Origin: Chloroflexota bacterium
Lineage (GTDB): Bacteria > Chloroflexota > UBA6077 > FW602-bin22 > JAMCVK01
Assembly (NCBI GenBank): GCA_023475225.1
Contig: JAMCVK010000020.1
Coordinates: 1 to 42,255 of the forward strand
Direction: 5' to 3'
DNA length: 42,255 nucleotides
Shown here: positions 1-11,663 of the stretch, piece by piece
How positions within the stretch are numbered: position 1 is the first letter of the stretch
Layout of the letters: every line of letters begins with the position of its first letter
Notes under the pieces: generated by a model
What the model saw: only the letters and a program-made list of their open reading frames with translations
What the model was told of the DNA's origin: nothing
The model's database searches: none
Made by a program: the position numbers and the translations under genes

Positions 1-66
1 AATCTTAGCCAGAACCACCGCTCGCTTGTTCTCCTTCTTGCTCAACGTCACCATCTCCGTATTCAT
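1..66 (-). CDS. Probable IS transposase, N-terminal fragment (cut by window edge)
   Basis: Reading leftward from an ATG at 66, an open frame runs off the window: MNTEMVTLSKKENKRAVVLA and two further residues. The 'LSKKE..RAVVLAKI' pattern resembles the start of helix-turn-helix transposases of the ISNCY/IS481-like kind, which continue into a DNA-binding repeat. Only 22 residues are visible, so the family is a guess. An in-frame ATG at 54 is an alternative start. The imperfect repeats just outside it (75-119) fit an IS end. A chance short ORF is the main alternative. Confidence 0.4.
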   Translation of the reverse strand, partial: MNTEMVTLSKKENKRAVVLAKI

Positions 67-74
67 ACTTTAAT

Positions 75-119
75 GGTGACATATTCACTGAACAGTTAAC
101 AGGTGACAGAATCATAGAC
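75..119. repeat. Imperfect direct repeats, probable IS terminal region
   Basis: Two copies of a GGTGACA-A-TCA-type unit, at about 75-92 and 102-119, are spaced 27 bp apart and lie just upstream of the truncated transposase-like frame. Repeated GGTGACA units are typical of the ends of several IS481/ISNCY-like elements (recollection of the families). The outer IS boundary cannot be fixed because only one end is present. Confidence 0.35.
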
Positions 120-144
120 CATTCACATAATCCCCGAGCGACCC

Positions 145-173
145 TTGACTCCACCATCTAATTCTAATAAAGT
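145..173 (+). promoter_or_regulatory. Sigma-70-type promoter of upp
   Basis: TTGACT (145-150), a 17-bp spacer and TAAAGT (168-173). Predicted transcription start is near 180. This lies downstream of the longest possible ATG at 176 and so supports translation from 239. Confidence 0.6.
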
Positions 174-238
174 GAATGGTAAAATTGAGCATCAACAGCG
201 CTGGCTTAATGTTTCGTTCGGAAGATGGGGGTGTAAGA

Positions 239-898
239 ATGATACACAGTTTTGAATCTAGCCCAGTTATCTCTTATCACTTGATGTATTTAAGGGACAA
301 GAATACGGAACCGAGCCAATTCAGGGAGCATCTGATACAGCTAGGCACATTTCTGGGCTATGAAATCGCCAGGGCATTGCCAAAGAGGCAGAAGAAAGTG
401 CTCACCCCGATGAACTATGAGGCCACCGCTGAAGTATTACACAACAGTAGTACTGTATTAATAGCTATTCTGAGGGCTGCCCTGCCATTGACGGAGGGTT
501 TGCTGCGCATTTTGCATTGCGATGTCGGATTTGTGGGGCTTTCCAGGGACGAAGAGACCCTCAAGCCTAGATTCAGATATGCCGGTGATATAGATGTGGA
601 AGATAAGAACGTTGTCTATGCAGATACTATGATCGCCACCGGCGGCTCAATAATAGAGCTGGATAGAATCGTCTGCGAGAAAGGCAAGCCGAAAAGAAAG
701 GTCCTCGCTGGGGCTATATCTACAGATTATAGCTTAGATAGAATCAAGAAAGCTATACCGGAAATAGAGATATATGTTGCAGGCATCGACAACAAAGTTT
801 ATGAAGAGGGCTTCATCGCCCCTGGTTTGAATGGCAAAGGCTATATTGTGCCTGGTTTAGGAGACGCGGGCGATCGGTCCTTTGGCAAGACAGTTTGA
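239..898 (+). CDS. upp: Uracil phosphoribosyltransferase
   Basis: Converts uracil plus PRPP to UMP in pyrimidine salvage (cytosol). The 219-residue product is close to the usual size of about 208. It carries the PRPP-binding loop ADTMIATGGSI and the highly conserved C-terminal uracil-binding segment YIVPGLGDAGDRSFG. The start at 239 has a GGGGGTG ribosome site about 5 nt upstream. The frame opens earlier, at 176, but that codon lies before the predicted transcription start and has no ribosome site. The gene appears to be transcribed alone from the promoter at 145-173 and is followed by a strong hairpin at 956-1003. Confidence 0.93.
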   Translation: MIHSFESSPVISYHLMYLRDKNTEPSQFREHLIQLGTFLGYEIARALPKRQKKVLTPMNYEATAEVLHNSSTVLIAILRAALPLTEGLLRILHCDVGFVGLSRDEETLKPRFRYAGDIDVEDKNVVYADTMIATGGSIIELDRIVCEKGKPKRKVLAGAISTDYSLDRIKKAIPEIEIYVAGIDNKVYEEGFIAPGLNGKGYIVPGLGDAGDRSFGKTV

Positions 899-955
899 CA
901 CGAGGCCAGCAGTTATGTTAGACTCTGTAAAGAGTAAGTAGCTGTTCTTCTGGCT

Positions 956-1003
956 GGGGCGGTCGATACCTTTGCAGATGTTGTAAAGAGCGGGGACCGC
1001 CCC
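956..1003 (+). terminator. Strong hairpin between upp and glycerate kinase
   Basis: Perfect 9-bp arms GGGGCGGTC (956-964) and GACCGCCCC (995-1003). They enclose a second helix, CTTTGCA with TGTAAAG (one G-U pair). Only a weak T-rich tail follows (TTGTTGT), so it may be a terminator or a structured leader of the downstream gene. 899-1058 holds no gene. Confidence 0.5.
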
Positions 1004-1058
1004 TTGTTGTATCTGGAGGGCATTTTTTAGTCCCAGTGTGAGGAACCATAAGGACGCC

Positions 1059-2414
1059 ATGATAATAACTCCCCCTCCTCGTGGGTACGATAGACAGTTC
1101 AGGCAAGAGATAGCTCACCATCTATTGCAGGCTGCCCTGCGGGCTGTCGATCCGAAGGAGACCATTCGGCGTTATGTCCGTCTCCGCGGACACGATCTGA
1201 AAATCGGCGAACGGGCCTATGATCTCCACCAATATCGAAGAATTATGGTGGTCGGAGCGGGAAAGGCGACGGCACCGATGGCCCAGGCCCTGGAAGAGAT
1301 GCTTGGTGATTGGCTGAGTGGCGGGATCATTAACGTTAAGTATGGATACATCGCTCCCACCTCTAAGATCGAGCTCAACGAGGCCGGTCACCCCATCCCT
1401 GATGAGAAGGGGGTGGCTGGAACGAAGTGCATCGCGGATCTGGTACGCTCGGCTGGGAGGGACGATCTGGTCATCTGCTTACTCTCCGGCGGGGGTTCGG
1501 CCCTGTTAACCCTCCCTTCAGAGGGGATATCCCTGGCGGATAAACAGCGGCTTACCGAGCTCTTGCTGCGTTCAGGAGCGACGATCAACGAGATCAACAC
1601 AGTGCGCAAACACCTCTCGCAACTTAAAGGGGGAGGACTGGCCAGTCTAGCCTATCCTGCCCAGGTTATATCCCTGATTCTCTCCGATGTGATTGGCAAC
1701 TCGCTGGATGTGATAGCCTCCGGACCAACAGTGGCCGACCCGACCACTTTCCAAGAGGCTTATGCCGTTCTTGAAGCCTATAAGCTGGTGGACGAAGTCT
1801 CTCGCCCCGTAGTTGCCCACCTTCTGGCAGGCTGCCGGGGATTAACGCCGGATACCCCAAAGCCGGGCGACGCTATCTTCACCAGGGTTTATAATTTGGT
1901 GATCGGTGGCAATGATAGTGCTGCCCGAGCGGCGATGAAGGAGGCCATCGATGGAGGATTTAATACCCTCCTATTATCAACCTATGTTGAGGGCGAAGCG
2001 CGGGAAGTGGCTAACGTCTTTGCAGCAATAGCCAAAGAGATCCATTTCTCAGGCGGTCCTCTTGCCAGACCGGCGTGCGTGATAGCTGGGGGAGAGACGA
2101 CCGTCACCGTCAAAGGAGATGGGCTTGGCGGTCGTAATCAAGAATTGGCCTTAGCCGCGGCCATCAAGATTGACGGACTGGAGGACGTTACGATCATCAG
2201 TGTGGCTACCGATGGCACAGACGGCCCCACGGACGCCAGTGGGGCGATAGCCGATGGAACCACTTTGCGGCGAGCCAGGGGACTCGGGCTGAAGGCAGTC
2301 GATTATCTGGTCAATAACGATAGCTACCATTTCTTTCAGCGATTGGGTGATCTCATCATCACCGGGCCAACCAATACAAACGTAAACGATTTGATCTTCG
2401 TTTTTGTCGTCTAG
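1059..2414 (+). CDS. Glycerate 2-kinase (GckA/MOFRL family)
   Basis: Phosphorylates D-glycerate to 2-phosphoglycerate using ATP. The 451-residue protein shows the family's N-terminal block VVGAGKATAPMA, the glycine-rich LLSGGGSALL, TVRKHLSQLKGGGLA, and the C-terminal MOFRL domain with GGETTVTVKGDGLGGRNQE and SVATDGTDGPTDASGA. It ends in the typical TGPTNTNVNDL. ATG at 1059 is chosen over GTG 1038 because an AAGGA ribosome site sits about 5 nt upstream. It is followed 10 bp later by a glycerate-linked glycosyltransferase candidate, and further on by enolase, which consumes the product. Class I glycerate kinases are unrelated in sequence and not a realistic alternative. Confidence 0.92.
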   Translation: MIITPPPRGYDRQFRQEIAHHLLQAALRAVDPKETIRRYVRLRGHDLKIGERAYDLHQYRRIMVVGAGKATAPMAQALEEMLGDWLSGGIINVKYGYIAPTSKIELNEAGHPIPDEKGVAGTKCIADLVRSAGRDDLVICLLSGGGSALLTLPSEGISLADKQRLTELLLRSGATINEINTVRKHLSQLKGGGLASLAYPAQVISLILSDVIGNSLDVIASGPTVADPTTFQEAYAVLEAYKLVDEVSRPVVAHLLAGCRGLTPDTPKPGDAIFTRVYNLVIGGNDSAARAAMKEAIDGGFNTLLLSTYVEGEAREVANVFAAIAKEIHFSGGPLARPACVIAGGETTVTVKGDGLGGRNQELALAAAIKIDGLEDVTIISVATDGTDGPTDASGAIADGTTLRRARGLGLKAVDYLVNNDSYHFFQRLGDLIITGPTNTNVNDLIFVFVV

Positions 2415-2424
2415 GGAGGATCAG

Positions 2425-3672
2425 GTGAAGCCACTGACAGCGATGCTACCGGAGGACGCCTCTCTCTGGTTGCAGGGGAGGGGGAAGGCTGAATTGGTGA
2501 TCGGTATCCCCAGCTTCAATAACGCCAGCACTATTGGCTATGTGGTGCGCATGGCTGCTGAGGGAGCAGTCAAATATTTCCCTGACCTTAAACCGGTGAT
2601 CATCAACGCCGATGGTGGCTCGACTGATGGTACACGCCAAGCAGTCCTAACGGCCGATATACCGTCGGGAGTGGATCGACTGATCTTGATTTACAGCGGC
2701 CCTTCTGGTAAGGGGAGCGCTTTGCGGGCCATTTTCGGCGCGGCAACGCTTCTGAAGGCGAAGGCCTGTGTCGTTTTGGATTCCGATCTACGTAGCGTCG
2801 CTCCAGCGTGGATTGAGCGACTGGCAGCGCCCATCGTTAGAGAGAACTATGGCTACGTTACGCCGCTCTACAAGCGCCACAAATATGATGGAACCATTAC
2901 CAACAATATCGCCTATCCCTTGACGCGAGCCTTGTATGGCTGGCGGGTCCGCCAACCAATCGGAGGGGACTTTGGTTTCTGTGGCGAGTTGGCGCGGCGT
3001 TGCCTTGAGCAAGAGGTATGGGAAAGCGACGTCGCCCGGTATGGTATAGACATATGGATGACGACGACAGCTGTCAGCCAAGGTTTCGCCTTGTGTCAAG
3101 CCGATCTAGGGGTGAAGATCCACGATGTGAAAGATCCAGCTGTCAGTCTGGGCCCTATGTTCAGGCAGGTAGTGGGCACACTTTTCGCACTAATGACCAC
3201 CTATGAAGACAAGTGGAAGGGAGTCACGGCCAGTCGACCGCTACCTGTTTATGGAGAATCACTGCGGGTCGAACCAGAACCGGTTGTGGCGAGCTTGGAC
3301 GCGATGGTAGATAAGTTCTACAGTGGTGTAAAGCAGGTTGGCCATATTTGGAAATCGGTTATGTCTGAGGGGACATTCAAGGCAGTGATGGATGCGCTGG
3401 CTCTGGATCGGGAGTGGTTCTCCTTTCCGGCAGAGACGTGGGCCCATGTCGTTTATGATTTCGCCGTGGCCTATAACGGGCGGCAGGCGGTGAAGGGCAT
3501 CGATGCTGCTGACCTGATAGCGGCTCTGACACCGTTATATTATGCCCGCACAGCCGGCCTGATCTCGGAGACGCTGGAAATGGATAGTGATCAGTTCGAA
3601 GAGGTGATCGAATCCCAGGCGGTCATTTTTGAACAACTAAAGCCCTATCTTCTGATGAGATGGGATGGGTGA
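2425..3672 (+). CDS. GT81-like glycosyltransferase, probable glucosylglycerate synthase type
   Basis: The 415-residue GT-A-fold transferase has ELVIGIPSFNNASTIG near residue 23, NADGGSTDGT near 61, GPSGKGSALR near 92 and the metal-binding DSD at 119-121. A further conserved block, QPIGGDFGFCGELARR, follows. The pattern resembles glucosyl-3-phosphoglycerate synthase and glucosylglycerate synthase families, which transfer glucose from NDP-glucose to (phospho)glycerate to make compatible solutes. Start GTG 2425 has GGGAGG 6 nt upstream; the frame is open from TTG 2404 but that overlaps the kinase. The adjacent glycerate kinase supports a glycerate-linked role (inference). Acceptor identity cannot be read from sequence. 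Confidence 0.7.
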   Translation: MKPLTAMLPEDASLWLQGRGKAELVIGIPSFNNASTIGYVVRMAAEGAVKYFPDLKPVIINADGGSTDGTRQAVLTADIPSGVDRLILIYSGPSGKGSALRAIFGAATLLKAKACVVLDSDLRSVAPAWIERLAAPIVRENYGYVTPLYKRHKYDGTITNNIAYPLTRALYGWRVRQPIGGDFGFCGELARRCLEQEVWESDVARYGIDIWMTTTAVSQGFALCQADLGVKIHDVKDPAVSLGPMFRQVVGTLFALMTTYEDKWKGVTASRPLPVYGESLRVEPEPVVASLDAMVDKFYSGVKQVGHIWKSVMSEGTFKAVMDALALDREWFSFPAETWAHVVYDFAVAYNGRQAVKGIDAADLIAALTPLYYARTAGLISETLEMDSDQFEEVIESQAVIFEQLKPYLLMRWDG

Positions 3673-3709
3673 CTCTTAAGCAAGAACTGGCCTATAAAGA
3701 GGTAATGAG

Positions 3710-5809
3710 GTGCTGGAAGCGTTTTTCGCTCCGAAAGCGGTGGCCGTTATCGGGGCTTCAAGGGATGAAACTAAGCTGGGTCATTCTGTTCTGAAGAACA
3801 TTGTTCAATATGGTTATAAGGGGAAGGTTTATCCCATCAATCCTAAAGCTGAAGATATTCTGGGATTAAAATGTTATAAGAGTGTGAGGGACGTACCCAA
3901 CGCAGTGGATCTGGCGGTCGTTGTTGTACCTCGCCCGGTGGTGGCCCCAGTGATCAGCGATTGTGTGGCGCACAAGGTTAAGGCGGCGATCGTTATCGCT
4001 GCTGGTTTCCGCGAGGCAGGGCCAAGGGGGGCTAAGGCGGAGAGCGAGATTGTTCGTATCGCTAAGCAGGGTGGAATGCGCCTGCTTGGTCCAAATACCC
4101 TGGGGCTAATTGATACGCAGAGCTTCCTCAACGCCAGTTTTGCAGCCAGCATGCCGTCTCCGGGCAGGATCGCTTTAATGTCTCAGTCGGGGGCTTTGTG
4201 CACCTCTATTCTAGATTGGGCTAATCGGGAGAAGGTCGGCTTCAGCAAGTTCGTGAGCTTGGGTAATAAGGCTGATATCACGGAATTAGATCTTTTGGAG
4301 GCTCTGGGGGAGGACGCAGCCTCCAGCGTAATTGTTGGCTACTTGGAAGGAATCGCTGATGGGCAGCGCTTCATGCAACTGGCCGTGGAGGTCACTAAGC
4401 GTAAGCCGTTGATTCTGGTGAAGTCCGGTAGCACGGCGGCTGGTTCTAGGGCCGTCTCATCGCATACAGGAACCCTAGCCGGTTCTGATACAGCCTATGA
4501 GACAGCCTTTAAGCAATCTGGGGTAATCAGAGCCACATCTATGGAGGGCCTCTTCGATTTATCTCTAGCCTTTGCCTATCAGCCCCTGCCCAAGGGGAAA
4601 AGAGTGGCTATCGTTACCAATGCTGGTGGACCTGGCATTATGGCCACCGATGCTTTAGAACGTAGTGGGCTAGAGTTGGCTACTTTCCAACCGGAGACGG
4701 TAAGAACGCTACGGAAACATCTGCCGTCCGCGGCGGCAGTGTATAATCCGGTAGATGTAATCGGCGATGCCCGCGCCGATAGGTATCGGGTTGCCTTAAG
4801 AACGGTGTTGCAGGATCCGGGGGTTGAGTCCGTCGTAGTTATTTTGACCCCTCAAGTGATGACCGAAATTGAGGAGACAGCGAGGGCTATCGTGGAGGAA
4901 GCAACGGAAACGGATAAAGCGATCATCGCTAGTTTTATGGGGGGCGATCTCATTGAGCCCGGCGTACGGATTCTCACGGAGGGACACGTGCCAAATTATC
5001 TTTTCCCGGAGCGGGCCGTGGCTGCACTGGTGGCAATGAATCGGCAATGGGAATGGCAGTCTAAACCTCTTGGACAACCGGAGCATTTCGAGGCGAGGAA
5101 AGAGAGGGTCAAGGAGGTTCTGCAACGTGTAAGGGGGGGACAGCGGGATGCTCTAGGTGATGTGGAGGCCCGTGAAGTATTAGAGGCCTATGGCCTCCAT
5201 ACACCGCGCTCCCGCTTGGCCAAATCAAGTGAGGAGGCCGTCCATCTGGCTGAAGAGATTGGCCTGCCGGTGGTGATGAAGATCGTTTCCCCCAATATTC
5301 TGCACAAATCAGATATTGGTGGTGTGCGCGTTGGGTTGCGGACGCTGGATGAAGTAGCCACGGCTTATGTTACTATTGTGGGAAACGCGCGACGTTATAT
5401 GCCTCAAGCAGAGATTTGGGGGGTGGCGGTACAGGAGCTGGTCAAACCGGGCCGGGAGGTTATCGTTGGGGTGACCTTTGATCCTCAGTTCGGTCATCTC
5501 TTGATGTTTGGGATGGGGGGAATATACGTGGAGGTGCTCAAAGACGTGACCTTTCGGGTGGCCCCCTTGACACGTGACGTGGCGCTAGATATGATTCGTG
5601 AAATTCGAGCTTACCTCTTATTACGTGGCGTTCGTGGCGAGCCTCCAGCCGATGTGGAGGCCATCGTCGATGCCCTTTTGCGAATCTCACAGCTGGTGGG
5701 CGACTTCCCGGACATTTTAGAGTTGGATGTCAATCCGCTCATCGTCCATGAGGCGGGACGGGGTGCCACGGCCGTAGATTGCCGCATAATTCTGCGCCCA
5801 GTAAGATAG
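3710..5809 (+). CDS. acd: Acetate-CoA ligase (ADP-forming), fused alpha-beta
   Basis: Converts acetyl-CoA (or another acyl-CoA) + ADP + Pi to acid + CoA + ATP, giving substrate-level ATP, or runs in reverse to activate acetate. The 699 residues comprise a CoA-binding Rossmann domain (AVAVIGAS, about 7-130), a succinyl-CoA-ligase-like domain (GRIALMSQSGAL, about 150-300) with the phospho-histidine in SSHTGTLAGSD (His252), and a C-terminal ATP-grasp domain (about 475-699) with NILHKSDIGGV. This is the complete single-chain form. GTG start with AGAGG 7 nt upstream. It is followed by the BioD/DRTGG protein. Substrate range is not predictable. Confidence 0.9.
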   Translation: MLEAFFAPKAVAVIGASRDETKLGHSVLKNIVQYGYKGKVYPINPKAEDILGLKCYKSVRDVPNAVDLAVVVVPRPVVAPVISDCVAHKVKAAIVIAAGFREAGPRGAKAESEIVRIAKQGGMRLLGPNTLGLIDTQSFLNASFAASMPSPGRIALMSQSGALCTSILDWANREKVGFSKFVSLGNKADITELDLLEALGEDAASSVIVGYLEGIADGQRFMQLAVEVTKRKPLILVKSGSTAAGSRAVSSHTGTLAGSDTAYETAFKQSGVIRATSMEGLFDLSLAFAYQPLPKGKRVAIVTNAGGPGIMATDALERSGLELATFQPETVRTLRKHLPSAAAVYNPVDVIGDARADRYRVALRTVLQDPGVESVVVILTPQVMTEIEETARAIVEEATETDKAIIASFMGGDLIEPGVRILTEGHVPNYLFPERAVAALVAMNRQWEWQSKPLGQPEHFEARKERVKEVLQRVRGGQRDALGDVEAREVLEAYGLHTPRSRLAKSSEEAVHLAEEIGLPVVMKIVSPNILHKSDIGGVRVGLRTLDEVATAYVTIVGNARRYMPQAEIWGVAVQELVKPGREVIVGVTFDPQFGHLLMFGMGGIYVEVLKDVTFRVAPLTRDVALDMIREIRAYLLLRGVRGEPPADVEAIVDALLRISQLVGDFPDILELDVNPLIVHEAGRGATAVDCRIILRPVR

Positions 5810-5864
5810 TATCGTAGTGTTATTTGATGGTGTATAGCAACAAGAAGCGAGGTGGTAAGCAATT

Positions 5865-8254
<2,390 letters not shown>

Positions 8255-8306
8255 GATTAACTGTAAGCTGTTGACAGGGGATTCAGAGGCTTGAAGCCTC
8301 CCGCGT

Positions 8307-8338
8307 GGGGCCTGGGAGCGTCCCCAGTCCCCTTTTTT
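8307..8338 (+). terminator. Rho-independent terminator after eno
   Basis: GGGG-C-CTGGGA (8307-8317), loop GCG, TCCCCAG-T-CCCC (8321-8332), then six T. A second small palindrome, GAGGCTT-G-AAGCCTC (8286-8300), sits just before it. It separates the eno transcript from gap. Confidence 0.75.
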
Positions 8339-8388
8339 CAAACCTGCTCTTGATCGCAGTTAGATCTATATTAATCACTATTCAATGA

Positions 8389-9429
<1,041 letters not shown>

Positions 9430-9486
9430 AAACGAACCACCCGCGAGGGCCCACGGGGAATCGGAACAAGTCTGGGAGAAATAGTC

Positions 9487-10659
9487 ATGAAGAAGACAGT
9501 GGCTGATGTTGATGTCAGCCATAAGAGGGTTTTGATACGCGTCGATTTCAACGTTCCCCTTGATGAGGCGGGGCGCATTACCGATGATACACGGATAAGA
9601 GCCGCGCTCCCGACCATCAAGTATTTGCTTGAGCGTGGGGCGAAAGTTATCCTGATGTCCCATTTAGGCCGACCAAAGGGCAAAGTCGATGAGAAACTAC
9701 GTCTTACGCCCATTGCGGCGCGCCTTTCGGAACTGCTGGGAAGGCCGGTCGAAACGGTCAGGGATTGTGTCGGAAAGGAGGTAGCCGATAAGGTCCGCCA
9801 GATGAAGCCTGGAGATGTCCTCCTTCTGGAGAACCTTCGTTTTCATCCGGAGGAGGAGAAGAACGACGAAGATTTTGCCCGTCAGTTGGCCAGTTTGGGA
9901 GACATTTTCGTCAACGATGCCTTTGGGACAGCTCATCGGGCTCACGCCTCTACGGTGGGCGTGACTAAGTTCCTGCCCGCTGTGGCTGGCTTTCTCCTAG
10001 AGAAAGAGATCAAGATAATGGGTGACGCTCTTGAGAATCCGCGACGGCCTTTCGTCGCTATCATTGGCGGAGCGAAGGTATCGACAAAGATCGCTGTCCT
10101 GGAGAATCTTTTAGGCAAGGTTGACCACCTGCTCATCGGTGGAGGAATGGCCTGTACTTTTCTTAAAGCGCAAGGGCGTGAGATTGGTAAATCCCTGGTA
10201 GAGGATGATAAGATTGAAGTGGCCAGGCAGCTCCTGGCGCACGGTGGGACGAAGATCATCCTCCCGGTTGATGTGGTGATAGCTGATAGTCTGAATGCGG
10301 AGGCCCAGACGAAGATCATCGCTGTGGATAACGTACCTTCAGATTGGTTGATCGTTGACATCGGTCCTCGGACGATCGATTGGTTCCAGAAGGAATTAAC
10401 GGCGGCGAGCACGATTATCTGGAACGGGCCGATGGGTATCTTTGAGATAGAGAAGTTTGCGGCAGGCACGAAGGCTATCGCCGAGGTGCTGGCGGGTGCC
10501 CAGGCGACAACGATCATCGGTGGTGGCGATTCGGTGGCTGCTGTAGAGCAGATGGGCTACGCTGATCGTATGACGCACATCTCTACAGGTGGTGGGGCAT
10601 CGTTGGAGTTCCTGGAGGGAAAGGTGCTGCCGGGTGTAGCTGCTCTCAACGATAAGTAG
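9487..10659 (+). CDS. pgk: Phosphoglycerate kinase
   Basis: Transfers phosphate from 1,3-bisphosphoglycerate to ADP. The 390-residue protein has [12 protein letters not shown] near the N-terminus, [32 protein letters not shown]-type hinge residues, the nucleotide loop [18 protein letters not shown] and the C-terminal [11 protein letters not shown]. Length matches bacterial PGK. ATG 9487 follows GGGAG; 57 bp after gap. Acts between gap and the mutase step; no phosphoglycerate mutase is in this window. Confidence 0.97.
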   Translation: MKKTVADVDVSHKRVLIRVDFNVPLDEAGRITDDTRIRAALPTIKYLLERGAKVILMSHLGRPKGKVDEKLRLTPIAARLSELLGRPVETVRDCVGKEVADKVRQMKPGDVLLLENLRFHPEEEKNDEDFARQLASLGDIFVNDAFGTAHRAHASTVGVTKFLPAVAGFLLEKEIKIMGDALENPRRPFVAIIGGAKVSTKIAVLENLLGKVDHLLIGGGMACTFLKAQGREIGKSLVEDDKIEVARQLLAHGGTKIILPVDVVIADSLNAEAQTKIIAVDNVPSDWLIVDIGPRTIDWFQKELTAASTIIWNGPMGIFEIEKFAAGTKAIAEVLAGAQATTIIGGGDSVAAVEQMGYADRMTHISTGGGASLEFLEGKVLPGVAALNDK

Positions 10660-10696
10660 TTACGCCAGATTTGCTGAATCCAATGAGGAGGGATAG

Positions 10697-11470
10697 GTGC
10701 GCAGGCCGATTATCGCTGGAAACTGGAAGATGAATACCAATGTGGCTGAGGCCATCGCTCTGGTCAGGCTGATAAAGGACGATCTGGATAAAATGGACGG
10801 CATCGACAAGGTTCTCTGTCCCCCCTTCGTCTCCCTTGCGCCGCTGGCTGAGCTCCTTTGTGGAGCTTCGGTTGCCCTGGGGGCCCAGAATCTCTTCTTC
10901 GAGGAGAAAGGGGCCTACACCGGGGAAATTTCGGCCCCGATGCTGGCTCCTCTTTGTCGGTATGTGATCATTGGGCATTCGGAGCGTCGCCAGTATTTTG
11001 GGGAGACGGATGAGATGGTTAATAAGAAGGTGATCACTGCCCTCAGGCACGGGCTGATACCCATCCTCTGCGTCGGCGAAAATCTTGAGCAAAACGAACG
11101 AGGGGAAACAAGGGTAGTCGTGGAGAGGCAGGCCGAGCGCTGCTTGATGGGTGTAACTGACTCAGATTTGGAGGGGATGGTCATCGCTTACGAACCTATC
11201 TGGGCTATTGGCACCGGTAGGCCGGCGACAGGGGAGGGCGCCAATGAGGTTATAGGCTTCATTCGTGCCCTGCTAGCCAAACGGTATGGACGACAGGTGG
11301 CAGACAGAGTGCGCCTGCAATACGGGGGCAGCGTTACGGCCGCAAATATTGCGGAGTTCGTCTCGCAGGCGGAAATTGACGGCGCTTTAGTCGGAGGTGC
11401 AAGCCTGAAGGCTAGGGAGTTCGTCTCTATCGTGGATGTCACGGCCAAAATCAAAGGGAAACGAGACTGA
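10697..11470 (+). CDS. tpi: Triose-phosphate isomerase
   Basis: Interconverts dihydroxyacetone phosphate and glyceraldehyde 3-phosphate. The 257 residues include catalytic Lys11 (GNWKMN), His94 (IIGHSERR) and Glu166 ([11 protein letters not shown]), plus the phosphate loop QYGGSV near 217. GTG start with GAGGAGGG 5 nt upstream, 37 bp after pgk. Last gene of the gap-pgk-tpi unit; a new promoter follows at 11518. Confidence 0.97.
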   Translation: MRRPIIAGNWKMNTNVAEAIALVRLIKDDLDKMDGIDKVLCPPFVSLAPLAELLCGASVALGAQNLFFEEKGAYTGEISAPMLAPLCRYVIIGHSERRQYFGETDEMVNKKVITALRHGLIPILCVGENLEQNERGETRVVVERQAERCLMGVTDSDLEGMVIAYEPIWAIGTGRPATGEGANEVIGFIRALLAKRYGRQVADRVRLQYGGSVTAANIAEFVSQAEIDGALVGGASLKAREFVSIVDVTAKIKGKRD

Positions 11471-11517
11471 AACGGATAGAACTCTGGGAAGTGGGGAGGA
11501 TCCTTTTTAGGGCAGTA

Positions 11518-11546
11518 TTGGGGATGTCTCCAAAGTGAGTTATAAT
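11518..11546 (+). promoter_or_regulatory. Sigma-70-type promoter upstream of PEP carboxykinase
   Basis: TTGGGG (11518-11523), exactly 17 bp, then a perfect TATAAT (11541-11546). Predicted start is near 11553, giving a leader of about 110 nt. Confidence 0.6.
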
Positions 11547-11663
11547 TAAGGAGGGGTAGCCATATCCTGCTTTGGAGAGGACCTCGTTTGAACTAGGGGC
11601 TAGCGCGGGCTCGTTTGTGTAAGGCGAAGTATCATGGCTATTAACGTGAGGTGAATCTTGATT

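Noticed and set aside
176-238. Longer N-terminus of upp from ATG 176
   Set aside because: The predicted transcription start near 180 lies after it, there is no ribosome site, and the extra 21 residues do not belong to the family.
8271-8276. TTGACA after eno as a gap promoter
   Set aside because: No -10 at a suitable distance, and it lies upstream of the eno terminator at 8307-8338.
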